Positions 6,716 to 13,933 of a stretch of DNA of 34,916 nt are shown here, one piece after another. How positions within the stretch are numbered: position 1 is the first letter of the stretch; the number at the start of each line of letters is the position of its first letter. Source of the stretch: an uncultured Oscillospiraceae bacterium (GTDB lineage: Bacteria > Bacillota > Clostridia > Oscillospirales > Oscillospiraceae); NCBI GenBank assembly GCA_947626085.1, contig CANQQU010000017.1:1-34916 (forward strand), given 5' to 3'. A model generated the notes under the pieces. That model was not told the DNA's origin, did not search any database, and worked only from the letters and a program-made list of their open reading frames with translations. The position numbers and the translations under genes are program-made.

Positions 6716-7570
6716 TCAAACCGGCAGCGCCAGCAGCAGCTCCCGCAGCACCTTGCAGGCGGCGGCGGTGGAGGCCCCGCTGGCGTCCAGCATGGGGGCC
6801 AGCTCGTTGACATCGGCGGCCACCACCCGGGCCTTGCAGACCGTCCGGATGGCGGCGAGCAGCTCTGGAAATGTTACGCCTCCGGCCTCCGGGGTCCCGG
6901 TGCCGGGGAAGACCGCCGGGTCCAGGCAGTCCAGGTCAATGGTGAAGTACACCGGCGCGTTCCGCTTCCGCAGATCCTCCACGGTCCGCTCCAGTCCGTC
7001 AAAGGTGAAGGGGTGCATCCGGGTATGGGCCCGGGCGAACTGAAATTCGGCCCGTTCCCCACTGCGAATGCAGAACTGGTGGATCCTTCCGTCCCCCACC
7101 AGCTCATGGCACCGGCGTAGAACGCAGGCGTGGCTGAGCTTCACGCCCAGATAGTCCTCCCGCAGATCGGCATGGGCGTCAAAGTGGATGATCTCCAGAT
7201 CGGGATACCGCTCTACCGCCGCCCGGACCGCCCCCAGGGTCACCAGATGCTCGCCCCCCAGAAGCACCGGCAGCTTCCCGTCGGAAAAAATCTCCGCCGC
7301 CCGGCTCTGAATGTGGAAAAGCGCCGCGTCCGGGCTCCCGAAGGGCAGCTCCAGGTCCCCGCTGTCGAAAATAGGCCGGTCCGTCAGGTCCCGGTCCTGG
7401 TAGGGGCTGTAGGTCTCCAGTCCGAAGCTCTCATGCCGCATGGCGGCGGGGCCGAACCGGGCCCCGGGCCGGAAGCTGGTGGTGGAATCGAAGGGCGCGC
7501 CGTAGAGGACGATTTTTGCCTCCTCGTAGGGAGCGTCGCAGCCCAGGAAGGTCTCAATATTGGGCCTCAC
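6716..7570 (-). CDS. speB: Agmatinase (ureohydrolase)
   Basis: This 284-residue enzyme hydrolyses agmatine to putrescine and urea with two Mn ions. The metal-binding motifs of the arginase/agmatinase family are all present: LLGGEH, IIHFDAHADLR and FTIDLDCLDPAVFPGTGTPE. The last carries the FPGTGTPE wording typical of agmatinases rather than arginases. The start is GTG, directly after the TGA of the spermidine synthase gene, with GGAGG inside that gene's end serving as ribosome site. It links the arginine decarboxylase product to both spermidine-forming branches of the operon. Confidence 0.92.
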   Translation of the reverse strand: MRPNIETFLGCDAPYEEAKIVLYGAPFDSTTSFRPGARFGPAAMRHESFGLETYSPYQDRDLTDRPIFDSGDLELPFGSPDAALFHIQSRAAEIFSDGKLPVLLGGEHLVTLGAVRAAVERYPDLEIIHFDAHADLREDYLGVKLSHACVLRRCHELVGDGRIHQFCIRSGERAEFQFARAHTRMHPFTFDGLERTVEDLRKRNAPVYFTIDLDCLDPAVFPGTGTPEAGGVTFPELLAAIRTVCKARVVAADVNELAPMLDASGASTAAACKVLRELLLALPV

Positions 7571-8425
7571 TCAGTCCTCCACCTCCATGAGCATCTCCTC
7601 CAGAAACGCCGGCAGGCAGAAAGCCCCCACATGGAGCCGGGTGGTATAGTACCGGGTGTGAAGATTCAGCTTCTTCCAGGCCTCCGCGTCCAGATCGTCG
7701 GTGGGGTGGTAGCGTTTGCTGGCAAAGCCGAAGAGCCAGTACCCGGCGGCGTAGGTGGGGATATGGGCCTGGTAGACCCGGCTGATGGGGAAGGTGGTGG
7801 CGATCCGCCGGTGACTGCGCTGCATGGCGGTGGCGTCCTCGGCATAGAAGGGGCTCCCCTGCTGGTTCACCATGATGCCGTCGGCCCGGAGGGCGTTGTA
7901 GCAGCTGCCGTAAAACTCCCGGGTAAACAGACCCTCCGAGGGCCCGAAGGGATCCGTGGAGTCCACGATGATCAGATCGTAGGATGCCTCGCACCGGCGG
8001 ATGAATTTCAGGGCGTTTTCAAAGTGGATGTGGACTCTCCGGTCGTCCATCCGGCAGGCGTTGCTGGGAAGATAGGTCCGGCAGGCCTCCACCACCTGGG
8101 GGTCCATCTCCACCAGGTCGATCCGCTCCACCCGGTCGTACCGGGTCAGCTCCCGGACCACGCCGCCGTCCCCGGCGCCGATGACCAGGATATCCCGGAT
8201 CCCCTGATGGACCGCCATGGGCACATGGGTGATCATCTCGTCATAGATGAACTCGTCCCGCTCGGTAAGCATTACGTTGCCGTCCAGAGTCAACACCCGG
8301 CCAAATTCCGGGGTCTCAAAGATGTCGATGCGCTGATAGTCGCTCTGCTTGGAGTACAGATGCCGGTCCACCCGGATGCTGTGTTTCACATCCGGGGTAT
8401 GAAATTCGCTGAACCACATTTCCAT
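7571..8425 (-). CDS. speE: Spermidine synthase (polyamine aminopropyltransferase)
   Basis: The 284-residue protein is a class I methyltransferase-fold aminopropyltransferase. Visible motifs are the tetramer-type N-terminal strand region (HSIRVDRHLYSKQSDYQRI), LTLDGNVMLTERDEFIYDEM, the nucleotide loop IGAGDGGVVRELTRY, acidic VEMDPQVVEACRTYLP and the catalytic-loop DSTDPFGPSEGLF. It moves an aminopropyl group from decarboxylated S-adenosylmethionine to putrescine. No AdoMet decarboxylase (SpeD) lies in the window, so it must be elsewhere, or the enzyme uses another donor or acceptor. The gene follows arginine decarboxylase by 12 nt. Its presence next to the carboxyspermidine pathway makes the operon redundant for spermidine. 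Confidence 0.9.
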   Translation of the reverse strand: MEMWFSEFHTPDVKHSIRVDRHLYSKQSDYQRIDIFETPEFGRVLTLDGNVMLTERDEFIYDEMITHVPMAVHQGIRDILVIGAGDGGVVRELTRYDRVERIDLVEMDPQVVEACRTYLPSNACRMDDRRVHIHFENALKFIRRCEASYDLIIVDSTDPFGPSEGLFTREFYGSCYNALRADGIMVNQQGSPFYAEDATAMQRSHRRIATTFPISRVYQAHIPTYAAGYWLFGFASKRYHPTDDLDAEAWKKLNLHTRYYTTRLHVGAFCLPAFLEEMLMEVED

Positions 8426-8437
8426 GGGAAAAACCTC

Positions 8438-9898
8438 CTATGCCAAGACGTTGATGTATTTCAGCTCCGGGTCCTCGGGGCCAGTCATGCTGCATCCCTT
8501 TTCCTTGGCGTATTGGACATGCTCCAGGATCTCCTGGGTGATCCGCTCGCCGGGAGCCAGGATGGGGATCCCGGGGGGATAGCAGGTAACAAACTCGCTG
8601 CACACCTGCCCCACGCTGTCCACCAGCGGCATACTCCGCTTGGGGGCATAAAACGCCTCCTGGGGACTGGTGACCACCTCGGGGTCGATGAACTCCTGGC
8701 TGAGCAATCCGGTGCCGTCCCTCTGGTACCGCCGGCGAATCTCCGCCAGGGCGCTGACCAGCCGCTCCACCTCCTGGATCCGGTCGCCGATGGAGAGGTA
8801 GGCAAGAATATTGCCAATGTCTCCAAACTCGATCTGAATGTCGTACTCATCCCGGAGAATGTCGTAGACCTCGATCCCCGCCAGGCCGATATCCAGGGTG
8901 TGGACGCTGAGCTTGGTGATATCAAAATCGAACACCGAGTCTCCGTTGAGCAGCTCCCGCCCGAAGGCGTAGTAGCCGCCTACGGCGTTGACCTCCTGCC
9001 GGGCATATTCCGCCATGTCCGCTACCTGGTGGAATACCTCCCTGCCCCGCAAGGCCAGGTTCCGGCGGCTGATATCCAGGCTGGACATCAGCAGATAACT
9101 GCCGGAGGTGGTCTGGGTCAAATTGATGACCTGCCGCACATAGCCGGCGTTGATCCCCGGCCCGGTCAGAAGCAGGCTGGACTGGGTCAGGCTGCCGCCG
9201 CTTTTGTGCATGGACACGCAGGCCATATCCGCCCCCGCCGCCATTGCGGACACCGGCAGACCCCCGCCGAAATAAAAGTGGGTGCCGTGGGCCTCGTCCA
9301 CCAGGCAGAGCATTCCCGCCTCATGGGCCATCCGGACAATGGCCCGCAGATCGCTGCAAACTCCATAGTAGGTGGGGTTGTTCACCAGCACCGCCACGGC
9401 GTTGGGATGCTCGGCAATGGCCTTGGCCACCTGCTCCCGCCGCATCCCCAGGGAGATGCCCAACCGCTGGTCCACCTCCGGGTTTACATAAACTGGAATC
9501 GCGCCGCACAGCACCAGGGCATTGATGACGCTTTTGTGGACGTTCCGGGGCAGAATGATCTCCTGCCCCCGCTTGCAGGTACTCAGAACCATGCTCTGGA
9601 CCGAGCTGGTGGTGCCCCCCACCATCAAAAAGGCGTGGGCCGCCCCGAAGGCGTCCGCCGCCAGGTCCTCCGCCTGGGCGATCACCGACACTGGATGACA
9701 CAGATTGTCCAGGGGCTTCATGCTGTTCACGTCCACGCCCACGCACTGCTGGCCCAGGAAGGCGGTCAGCTCCGGGTTGCCCCTGCCCCGCTTGTGGCCC
9801 GGCACGTCAAAGGGCACCACCCGCATTTTTCGGAAATTCTCCAGGGCCTCGTAGATGGGGGCGCGGCTCTGATCCAGCCGGGTTCTGTTGACATTCAT
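8438..9898 (-). CDS. speA: Arginine decarboxylase (Orn/Lys/Arg decarboxylase, aspartate-aminotransferase fold)
   Basis: The protein has 486 residues. It carries the N-terminal DVPGHKRGRG substrate/PLP entry, the VGGTTSSVQSMVLS phosphate loop, the VDEAHGTHFYFG cofactor aspartate region and the SMHKSGGSLTQSS motif whose lysine binds PLP. The C-terminal YPPGIPILAPGE region completes the family pattern. Arginine rather than lysine or ornithine is inferred from the agmatinase in the same operon. Two ATGs six bases apart follow GGGAGGAG; the second has the better spacing and was chosen. It is the first gene of the operon, and its ribosome site lies only about 9 nt after the T-run of a leader terminator. 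Confidence 0.9.
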   Translation of the reverse strand: MNVNRTRLDQSRAPIYEALENFRKMRVVPFDVPGHKRGRGNPELTAFLGQQCVGVDVNSMKPLDNLCHPVSVIAQAEDLAADAFGAAHAFLMVGGTTSSVQSMVLSTCKRGQEIILPRNVHKSVINALVLCGAIPVYVNPEVDQRLGISLGMRREQVAKAIAEHPNAVAVLVNNPTYYGVCSDLRAIVRMAHEAGMLCLVDEAHGTHFYFGGGLPVSAMAAGADMACVSMHKSGGSLTQSSLLLTGPGINAGYVRQVINLTQTTSGSYLLMSSLDISRRNLALRGREVFHQVADMAEYARQEVNAVGGYYAFGRELLNGDSVFDFDITKLSVHTLDIGLAGIEVYDILRDEYDIQIEFGDIGNILAYLSIGDRIQEVERLVSALAEIRRRYQRDGTGLLSQEFIDPEVVTSPQEAFYAPKRSMPLVDSVGQVCSEFVTCYPPGIPILAPGERITQEILEHVQYAKEKGCSMTGPEDPELKYINVLA

Positions 9899-9920
9899 GG
9901 CCATTCTCCTCCCTTGACGC

Positions 9921-9952
9921 AAAAAACGCAAGCCGTGGGGACACGGCTTGCG
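9921..9952 (-). terminator. Terminator-like hairpin directly before speA (attenuator candidate)
   Basis: On the minus strand CGCAAGCCGTG, loop TCCC, CACGGCTTGCG is followed at once by TTTTTT. It lies inside the transcript that must reach speA, with the ribosome site GGGAGGAG a few bases later. It could also be the end of a short leader RNA. Confidence 0.75.
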
Positions 9953-10139
9953 AATCAGTCCAAGAACCCTTTTTTCCAGAAAAAGGGCCGGCAAGAAATG
10001 ATCAGAGTCTATACAGCAATCATACTTTTACTACTCTTATTGACCGTTTCACAAGTCTGCGCCACCGCGCATTTCGGTTATGAAGTAACCAACTTATAAA
10101 ATTTGAGCTTTCAACTCAATCAATAAGGCAGCTAAAAAG

Positions 10140-10198
10140 CCGCCGGTCGGCGGTGGACCCGGCTGTCCGTATGGCCTTGACTCCCGGGGAGTGGTCCA
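10140..10198 (-). ncRNA. Structured leader element of the polyamine operon with its own terminator (candidate riboregulator)
   Basis: On the minus strand TGGACC (10198-10193) pairs with GGTCCA (10159-10154), enclosing the short hairpin ACTCCCCGGGAGT and a GGC...GCC stem, so a three-way junction can be drawn. It is followed directly by CCGCC-GACC-GGCGG-CTTTTTA, a short terminator. The GGTC of the closing helix can also pair with GACC of the terminator, a possible switch. The remainder of the 452 nt between speA and the HMA gene holds the promoter, the second terminator and AT-richer sequence with no supported gene. I recognise no known riboswitch class. Confidence 0.4.
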
Positions 10199-10242
10199 GA
10201 ATAATTGCTTTGAAAAGACTTTTGTCATTTCAAGTTTTTATT

Positions 10243-10271
10243 ATGGTAGCATGGCGGGGCCCATTTGTCAA
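10243..10271 (-). promoter_or_regulatory. Promoter of the polyamine operon
   Basis: Perfect TTGACA (10271-10266), 17-nt spacer, TACCAT (10248-10243; 4 of 6). It implies a leader of about 340 nt. Confidence 0.65.
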
Positions 10272-10312
10272 GCCTCCCGGCGATTTTTTGTAATATGGTG
10301 CAAATTAGGGTC

Positions 10313-10351
10313 AAAAAAGCGCCGTCGGGCGGCCCCAAACGGCGCTTTTTT
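10313..10351. terminator. Bidirectional terminator after the feo operon
   Basis: AAAAAAGCGCCG and CGGCGCTTTTTT form a 12-bp stem with a 15-nt loop and T-runs on both strands. It overlaps the stop codon of the HMA gene. Confidence 0.85.
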
Positions 10352-10605
10352 CAAAAGAAACGGGAAAACAGGCCCTTTTTTTCGTAGGGCCGGCTCGATA
10401 TGGCGGTGACCCGGTAGCCGGTGGCCTCCACGGCGGCCGTCAGGGCCGTCAGGTCGATGGGCTGTTCCGTCAGCACCACCGCCTGGCCGGTGCGGTGGGA
10501 GGCTGTCACCTTTTTAACAGGAACAGCCCGGCGGATGGCGTCACAGATGTGGCTCTCGCACATGGAGCAGACCATGCCGTCGATCGTCAGGTCGATTCGC
10601 GTCAT
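10351..10605 (-). CDS. Heavy-metal-associated (HMA) domain protein
   Basis: The 84-residue protein is a single ferredoxin-like HMA domain with the metal site GMVCSMCESHI (CxxC, residues 12-15) and the C-terminal LTAAVEATGYRVT strand typical of small metal chaperones. The family binds Cu(I) or other soft metals; the Met before the CxxC also fits mercury- and copper-binding relatives. The tail (SSRPYEKKGLFSRFF) extends beyond the domain. It follows the FeoB cluster by about 55 nt and shares its terminator, so co-expression with iron uptake is likely, although its metal need not be iron. The ribosome site is AAAGGAACGC. Confidence 0.85.
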   Translation of the reverse strand: MTRIDLTIDGMVCSMCESHICDAIRRAVPVKKVTASHRTGQAVVLTEQPIDLTALTAAVEATGYRVTAISSRPYEKKGLFSRFF

Positions 10606-10659
10606 TTTTGCGTTCCTTTCTCCCCTTCGGGGCCGCTTTTGGCGGCCCCAGGAGGTAGA

Positions 10660-10836
10660 TCACCGTCCCGCGGGACGGCCCGCGCCACAGCTTTCGCAGT
10701 GCCCGGTACAGCCCGCGCACCCGGCGCAGCCTGCGCAGCCGCCGCAGGACTTACCGGCCTTTTTGTCCTTCCGCAGGCTCCAGATGGAGGCAAGAGCCAG
10801 CGCGGCGACAATAGCCAGGACGATAGCGGTACCCAT
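10660..10836 (-). CDS. FeoB-associated Cys-rich membrane protein
   Basis: This 58-residue protein has one N-terminal membrane segment (GTAIVLAIVAALALASIW), a basic stop-transfer (RKDKK) and a tail of seven cysteines arranged as CGGC followed by four further closely spaced cysteines and a CESC pair. It starts 3 nt after the feoB stop codon. Short membrane-anchored Cys-rich proteins in this position form the FeoB-associated family (PF12669-like). They are thought to aid or sense ferrous iron transport, possibly like FeoC, but this is not proven. The cysteines could bind Fe(II) or an Fe-S cluster. Confidence 0.85.
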   Translation of the reverse strand: MGTAIVLAIVAALALASIWSLRKDKKAGKSCGGCAGCAGCAGCTGHCESCGAGRPAGR

Positions 10837-10839
10837 GTC

Positions 10840-13218
10840 TTACACCTTCCCCGCTTCCACGGACCGGGTATTCAAATGCGCGCCCTGGGGCTGATCCCCC
10901 TTCCGGAACAGCAGGTAGCCGATCAGCGCCAGCAGCGCCACCGCCGCTACGGACCAGAAGTTGAAGCCGACCTCCCCGGCGATCAGCCCGCCGACCTGGT
11001 AGGTGATCAGGGCCACCACATAGGCCCAGACGCACATATAGCCCACGGCGAAGCAGGTCCATTTCCAGTTGTTCATCTCCCGCTTGATGGCGCCGATGGC
11101 GGCGAAGCAGGGAGCGCACAGGAGGTTGAAGATCATGAAGCTGTAGGTGGTGATGGGGGTAAAGTGCCGGGCGATCTCCAGGTCAAAATTGCCCGGGTAG
11201 AGGATGCTCATGGTGCCCACCACATCCTCCTTGGCGATGAGGCCGGTGATGGTGGCCACGGTATCCTTCCAGTTGCCGAAGCCCAGGGGCGCGAAGAGGA
11301 AGCAGATGGCGCCGCCGATGGCTGCCAGCAGAGAGTCCTCGCTGTTCTCCACCTGCCCAAAACCGGAAGCGGTGAAGCCGAAGCCCTGGAGGAACCAGAT
11401 GGCGATGGAGGCCAGCAAAATGATGGTCCCCGCCCGCTTGATGAAGGACCAGCCCCGCTCCCAGGTGGCGCGGAGGACGTTCCCTGCGGAGGGCACATGG
11501 TAGGCCGGCAGCTCCATGACGAAGGGCGCCGGGTCCCCGGCGAAGGCCTTGAACTTCTTCAGCATGATGCCGGAGACGATCACGGAGCCGATGCCGATAA
11601 AGTAGGCCGAAGCGGCCACGAAGGGGGACTTGTGGAAGATGGCCCCGGCAAACAGGGCAATGATGGGGGCCTTGGCCCCGCAGGGCATGAAGCAGGTGGT
11701 CATGATGGTCATTTTCCGGTCCCGGTCCTGCTCAATGGTCCGGGAGGCCATGACCCCGGGGACGCCGCAGCCCGTGGCCACCAGCATGGGGATGAAGCTC
11801 TTACCGGACAGGCCAAAGCGGCGGAAGATCCGGTCCATAATGAAGGCGATCCGGGCCATGTAGCCGATATCCTCCAAAATGGCAAGCAGGAAGAACAGCA
11901 CCAGCATCTGGGGCACGAAGCCCAGCACCGCGCCCACGCCGGCCACGATGCCGTCCAGGACCAGGCTCTTGACAATTTCATTGCAGCCGATGGCGGTCAG
12001 GCCGTCGTCCAGAAGGACGGGGATGCCCGGCACCCAGACGCCGTAATCGTTGGGATCAGGTTCGGCAACGGTCAACGCCTGCTGATAGGCTTCCTCGTTG
12101 ACGGGCAGGACTGTGGTCTCCCCTTCCTCGTCGTCATAGAGGTAGGCCTCGGTCTCGCCGTTTTCGTAGGCCTCGATGATGGCGGCAGCCTCCTCGAATG
12201 CCCCGGAGTCCTCCTCCCAGGCGTCCGTATCGGCGGTGAAGGGCACAAACCAGCCGTCCCCAAACAGGCCTTCGTTGGCCCAGTCGGTGCCGATGGAGCC
12301 GATGGATACGGGCCAGGGGCCCATGGCGATGGCGTAGATCAGGAACATGACCACGAAAAAGATGGGCAGGGCCAACACCCGGTTGGTGACGATTTGATCC
12401 ACCCGGTCGGAGACGGTCATTTTTTTCCCGCTCTTTTTCTTATAGCAGCCACGGAGCATTTCCGCGATGTACACATACCGCTCGTTGGTAATGATGGCCT
12501 CGGCGTCGTCGTCCAGCTCCTTTTCGGCGGCCTGGATGTCGGTCTCGATGTGGGCGGTCACGGCGTCGGAGAGCTTGAGCTGCTCCAAAACCTTCTGGTC
12601 CCGCTCAAAAATCTTGATGGCGTACCACCGCTGCTGCTCCTCCGGCAGGCCGTGGACCGCGGCCTCCTCGATGTGAGCCAGGGCGTGCTCCACCACCCCG
12701 GAGAAGGTGTGCTGGGGCACGGTGGCGCCGCCCTGGGCGGCCTTCACCGCCGCCTCGGCGGCATCACTGATGCCGTCGCCCTTCAGGGCGGAAATTTCCA
12801 GCACCGGACAGCCCAGCTGCCGGGACAGTTCCTTGATGTCGATCTTGTCCCCGCTTTTTTTCACCAGGTCCATCATATTGACGGCCACCACCACGGGGAT
12901 GCCCAGCTCTGTCAGCTGGGTGGTCAGGTACAGGTTCCGCTCCAGGTTGGTGCCGTCCACCAGATTCAAAATGGCGTCGGGCCGCTCCCCGATCAGGTAG
13001 TTCCGGGCCACCACCTCCTCCAGGGTGTAGGGGGACAGGGAGTAGATGCCGGGCAGATCCGTGACGGTGACGCCCTCATGCTTTTTGAGCTTGCCTTCCT
13101 TTTTCTCCACGGTGACGCCGGGCCAGTTGCCCACATACTGGTTCGCGCCGGTAAGGGCGTTGAACAGCGTCGTCTTGCCGCAGTTGGGGTTGCCCGCCAG
13201 GGCAATTTTCAGTTCCAT
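10840..13218 (-). CDS. feoB: Ferrous iron transporter B
   Basis: This is a complete FeoB of 792 residues. The N-terminal G-protein domain has GNPNCGKTT (9-17), DLPG (54-57) and NMMD (114-117), then the helical spacer to about 265. The membrane part carries both gate signatures, around GCGVPGVMASRTIE and CFMPCGAKAPI in the first half and LLCAPCFAAIGAI in the second. After the first membrane helix there is an unusual acidic, non-membrane insert (about residues 325-400, with DTDAWEEDSG and YDDEEGE) that should lie outside the cell. The start follows AGGAG. A metal-box operator and a TAATAT -10 lie in the 52-nt gap after feoA, so feoB may also have its own promoter. Confidence 0.96.
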   Translation of the reverse strand: MELKIALAGNPNCGKTTLFNALTGANQYVGNWPGVTVEKKEGKLKKHEGVTVTDLPGIYSLSPYTLEEVVARNYLIGERPDAILNLVDGTNLERNLYLTTQLTELGIPVVVAVNMMDLVKKSGDKIDIKELSRQLGCPVLEISALKGDGISDAAEAAVKAAQGGATVPQHTFSGVVEHALAHIEEAAVHGLPEEQQRWYAIKIFERDQKVLEQLKLSDAVTAHIETDIQAAEKELDDDAEAIITNERYVYIAEMLRGCYKKKSGKKMTVSDRVDQIVTNRVLALPIFFVVMFLIYAIAMGPWPVSIGSIGTDWANEGLFGDGWFVPFTADTDAWEEDSGAFEEAAAIIEAYENGETEAYLYDDEEGETTVLPVNEEAYQQALTVAEPDPNDYGVWVPGIPVLLDDGLTAIGCNEIVKSLVLDGIVAGVGAVLGFVPQMLVLFFLLAILEDIGYMARIAFIMDRIFRRFGLSGKSFIPMLVATGCGVPGVMASRTIEQDRDRKMTIMTTCFMPCGAKAPIIALFAGAIFHKSPFVAASAYFIGIGSVIVSGIMLKKFKAFAGDPAPFVMELPAYHVPSAGNVLRATWERGWSFIKRAGTIILLASIAIWFLQGFGFTASGFGQVENSEDSLLAAIGGAICFLFAPLGFGNWKDTVATITGLIAKEDVVGTMSILYPGNFDLEIARHFTPITTYSFMIFNLLCAPCFAAIGAIKREMNNWKWTCFAVGYMCVWAYVVALITYQVGGLIAGEVGFNFWSVAAVALLALIGYLLFRKGDQPQGAHLNTRSVEAGKV

Positions 13219-13241
13219 GTTGGGTTCTCCTTTTTTAGATA

Positions 13242-13255
13242 TTAGCCGTCGCTAA
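13242..13255. promoter_or_regulatory. Metal-regulator operator 1 (upstream of feoB)
   Basis: TTAGCCGTCGCTAA. It overlaps a possible internal feoB promoter (TAATAT on the minus strand). It matches three further copies upstream of feoA. Confidence 0.75.
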
Positions 13256-13270
13256 CTATCGGCCAAAAAA

Positions 13271-13489
13271 TTACTCCACGTCGATCATTTCCGCGTCCGC
13301 CTTGCGGATGGACAGCTCGTAGCCCCGGACGGTGACCTCCAAGGGGTCTCCCAGGGGGGCGACCTTGCGGACGTAGATCTCCACGCCCTTGGTGATGCCC
13401 ATGTCCATGATCCGGCGCTTGACGGCGCCCTCGCCGTTCAGGCGGAGGACCTTCACCGTCTGACCGACCTTCGCGTTTCTCAGTGTCAT
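13271..13489 (-). CDS. feoA: FeoA domain protein
   Basis: This 72-residue SH3-like protein matches FeoA: an opening TLRNAKVGQTVKVLRL, then KRRIMDMGITKGVEIYV (the R-x-x-x-M-G-x-x-x-G core), then VRGYELSIRKADAEMI. FeoA is a small cytosolic partner that binds or stimulates FeoB. The start is preceded by GGAAGGAG. It lies 19 nt after another FeoA-type gene and 52 nt before feoB in one operon. Confidence 0.93.
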   Translation of the reverse strand: MTLRNAKVGQTVKVLRLNGEGAVKRRIMDMGITKGVEIYVRKVAPLGDPLEVTVRGYELSIRKADAEMIDVE

Positions 13490-13508
13490 GCCTTGTTCGC
13501 TCCTTCCA

Positions 13509-13724
13509 TTACATAACGAGAATTTTCTGGGCCATTTCCCGGCTGACGGCCACCCGGGAGGCCTTCACCGCCACGATCAGGTTCCCGGCCATCTCGCTGA
13601 CGACCGTCACCCGGCCTCCGGCCACGAAGCCCAGATCCTCCAGATGTTTCTTGGTCTCCGGATTGCCCGAGACCCGGTGAATCACCGCTTCCTTGCCCAC
13701 CTGGGCCAGGGATAGAGGCAGCAT
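13509..13724 (-). CDS. FeoA domain protein, second copy
   Basis: The 71-residue product is a second, diverged FeoA: MLPLSLAQVGKEAVIHRV, KKHLEDLGFVAGGRVTVV and VAVKASRVAVSREMAQKI keep the SH3-like core. The ATG was chosen because GGAGAGGG precedes it at good distance; a TTG further upstream would add 11 residues that overlap an operator. It is the first gene of the feo operon. Tandem FeoA proteins ahead of FeoB are common in Clostridia, and the two copies are thought to have different partners. Confidence 0.85.
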   Translation of the reverse strand: MLPLSLAQVGKEAVIHRVSGNPETKKHLEDLGFVAGGRVTVVSEMAGNLIVAVKASRVAVSREMAQKILVM

Positions 13725-13750
13725 GTGGATAACCCTCTCTCCGCCAGGAA

Positions 13751-13764
13751 TTAGCAATCGCTAA
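13751..13764. promoter_or_regulatory. Metal-regulator operator 2
   Basis: TTAGCAATCGCTAA, in the 5' leader of the feo operon, downstream of operator 3. Confidence 0.8.
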
Positions 13765-13783
13765 CCTCCGGCCTGAAATTTTG

Positions 13784-13797
13784 TTAGCTTTCGCTAA
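13784..13797. promoter_or_regulatory. Metal-regulator operator 3 (at the feo transcription start)
   Basis: TTAGCTTTCGCTAA, flanked by G and C to make GTTAGC...GCTAAC. It begins 8 bp after the -10 of the feo promoter, covering the expected start site, as expected for repression. Confidence 0.85.
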
Positions 13798-13805
13798 CCG
13801 AATGT

Positions 13806-13834
13806 ATTATAGCTGCTGCTTCCTTGTTTGTCAA
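13806..13834 (-). promoter_or_regulatory. Promoter of the feo operon
   Basis: Perfect TTGACA (13834-13829), 17-nt spacer, perfect TATAAT (13811-13806). Confidence 0.9.
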
Positions 13835-13882
13835 CGGGAAAAGCCGAAAATTGTGAAGTTTGGCAAATCCCGCCAAAAATTG

Positions 13883-13896
13883 TTAGCCTCCGCTAA
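13883..13896. promoter_or_regulatory. Metal-regulator operator 4 (between feo and the DtxR-type gene)
   Basis: TTAGCCTCCGCTAA, within GTTAGC...GCTAAC. It lies between the two divergent promoters, about 38 bp before the putative -35 of the regulator gene. Confidence 0.8.
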
Positions 13897-13933
13897 CTTT
13901 AATCTGTGCAGCTTGCATACAGAAAAACGGGGG

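Noticed and set aside
7130-10099. 989-codon open frame on the plus strand across the polyamine genes
   Set aside because: It is antisense to five well-supported enzymes; its composition (His/Gly/Pro/Val-rich) is what GC-rich codon use gives on the opposite strand. No ribosome site or domain.
10140-10198. Match of the speA leader to a T-box or known riboswitch
   Set aside because: No T-box AGGGTGGNACCGCG sequence, no TPP, FMN, glycine, SAM, guanidine or c-di-GMP core motifs were found on reading.
10495-13245. 916-codon open frame opposite feoB
   Set aside because: Same antisense effect; His/Gly/Asp-rich low-complexity translation with no recognisable fold, while feoB on the other strand is unmistakable.
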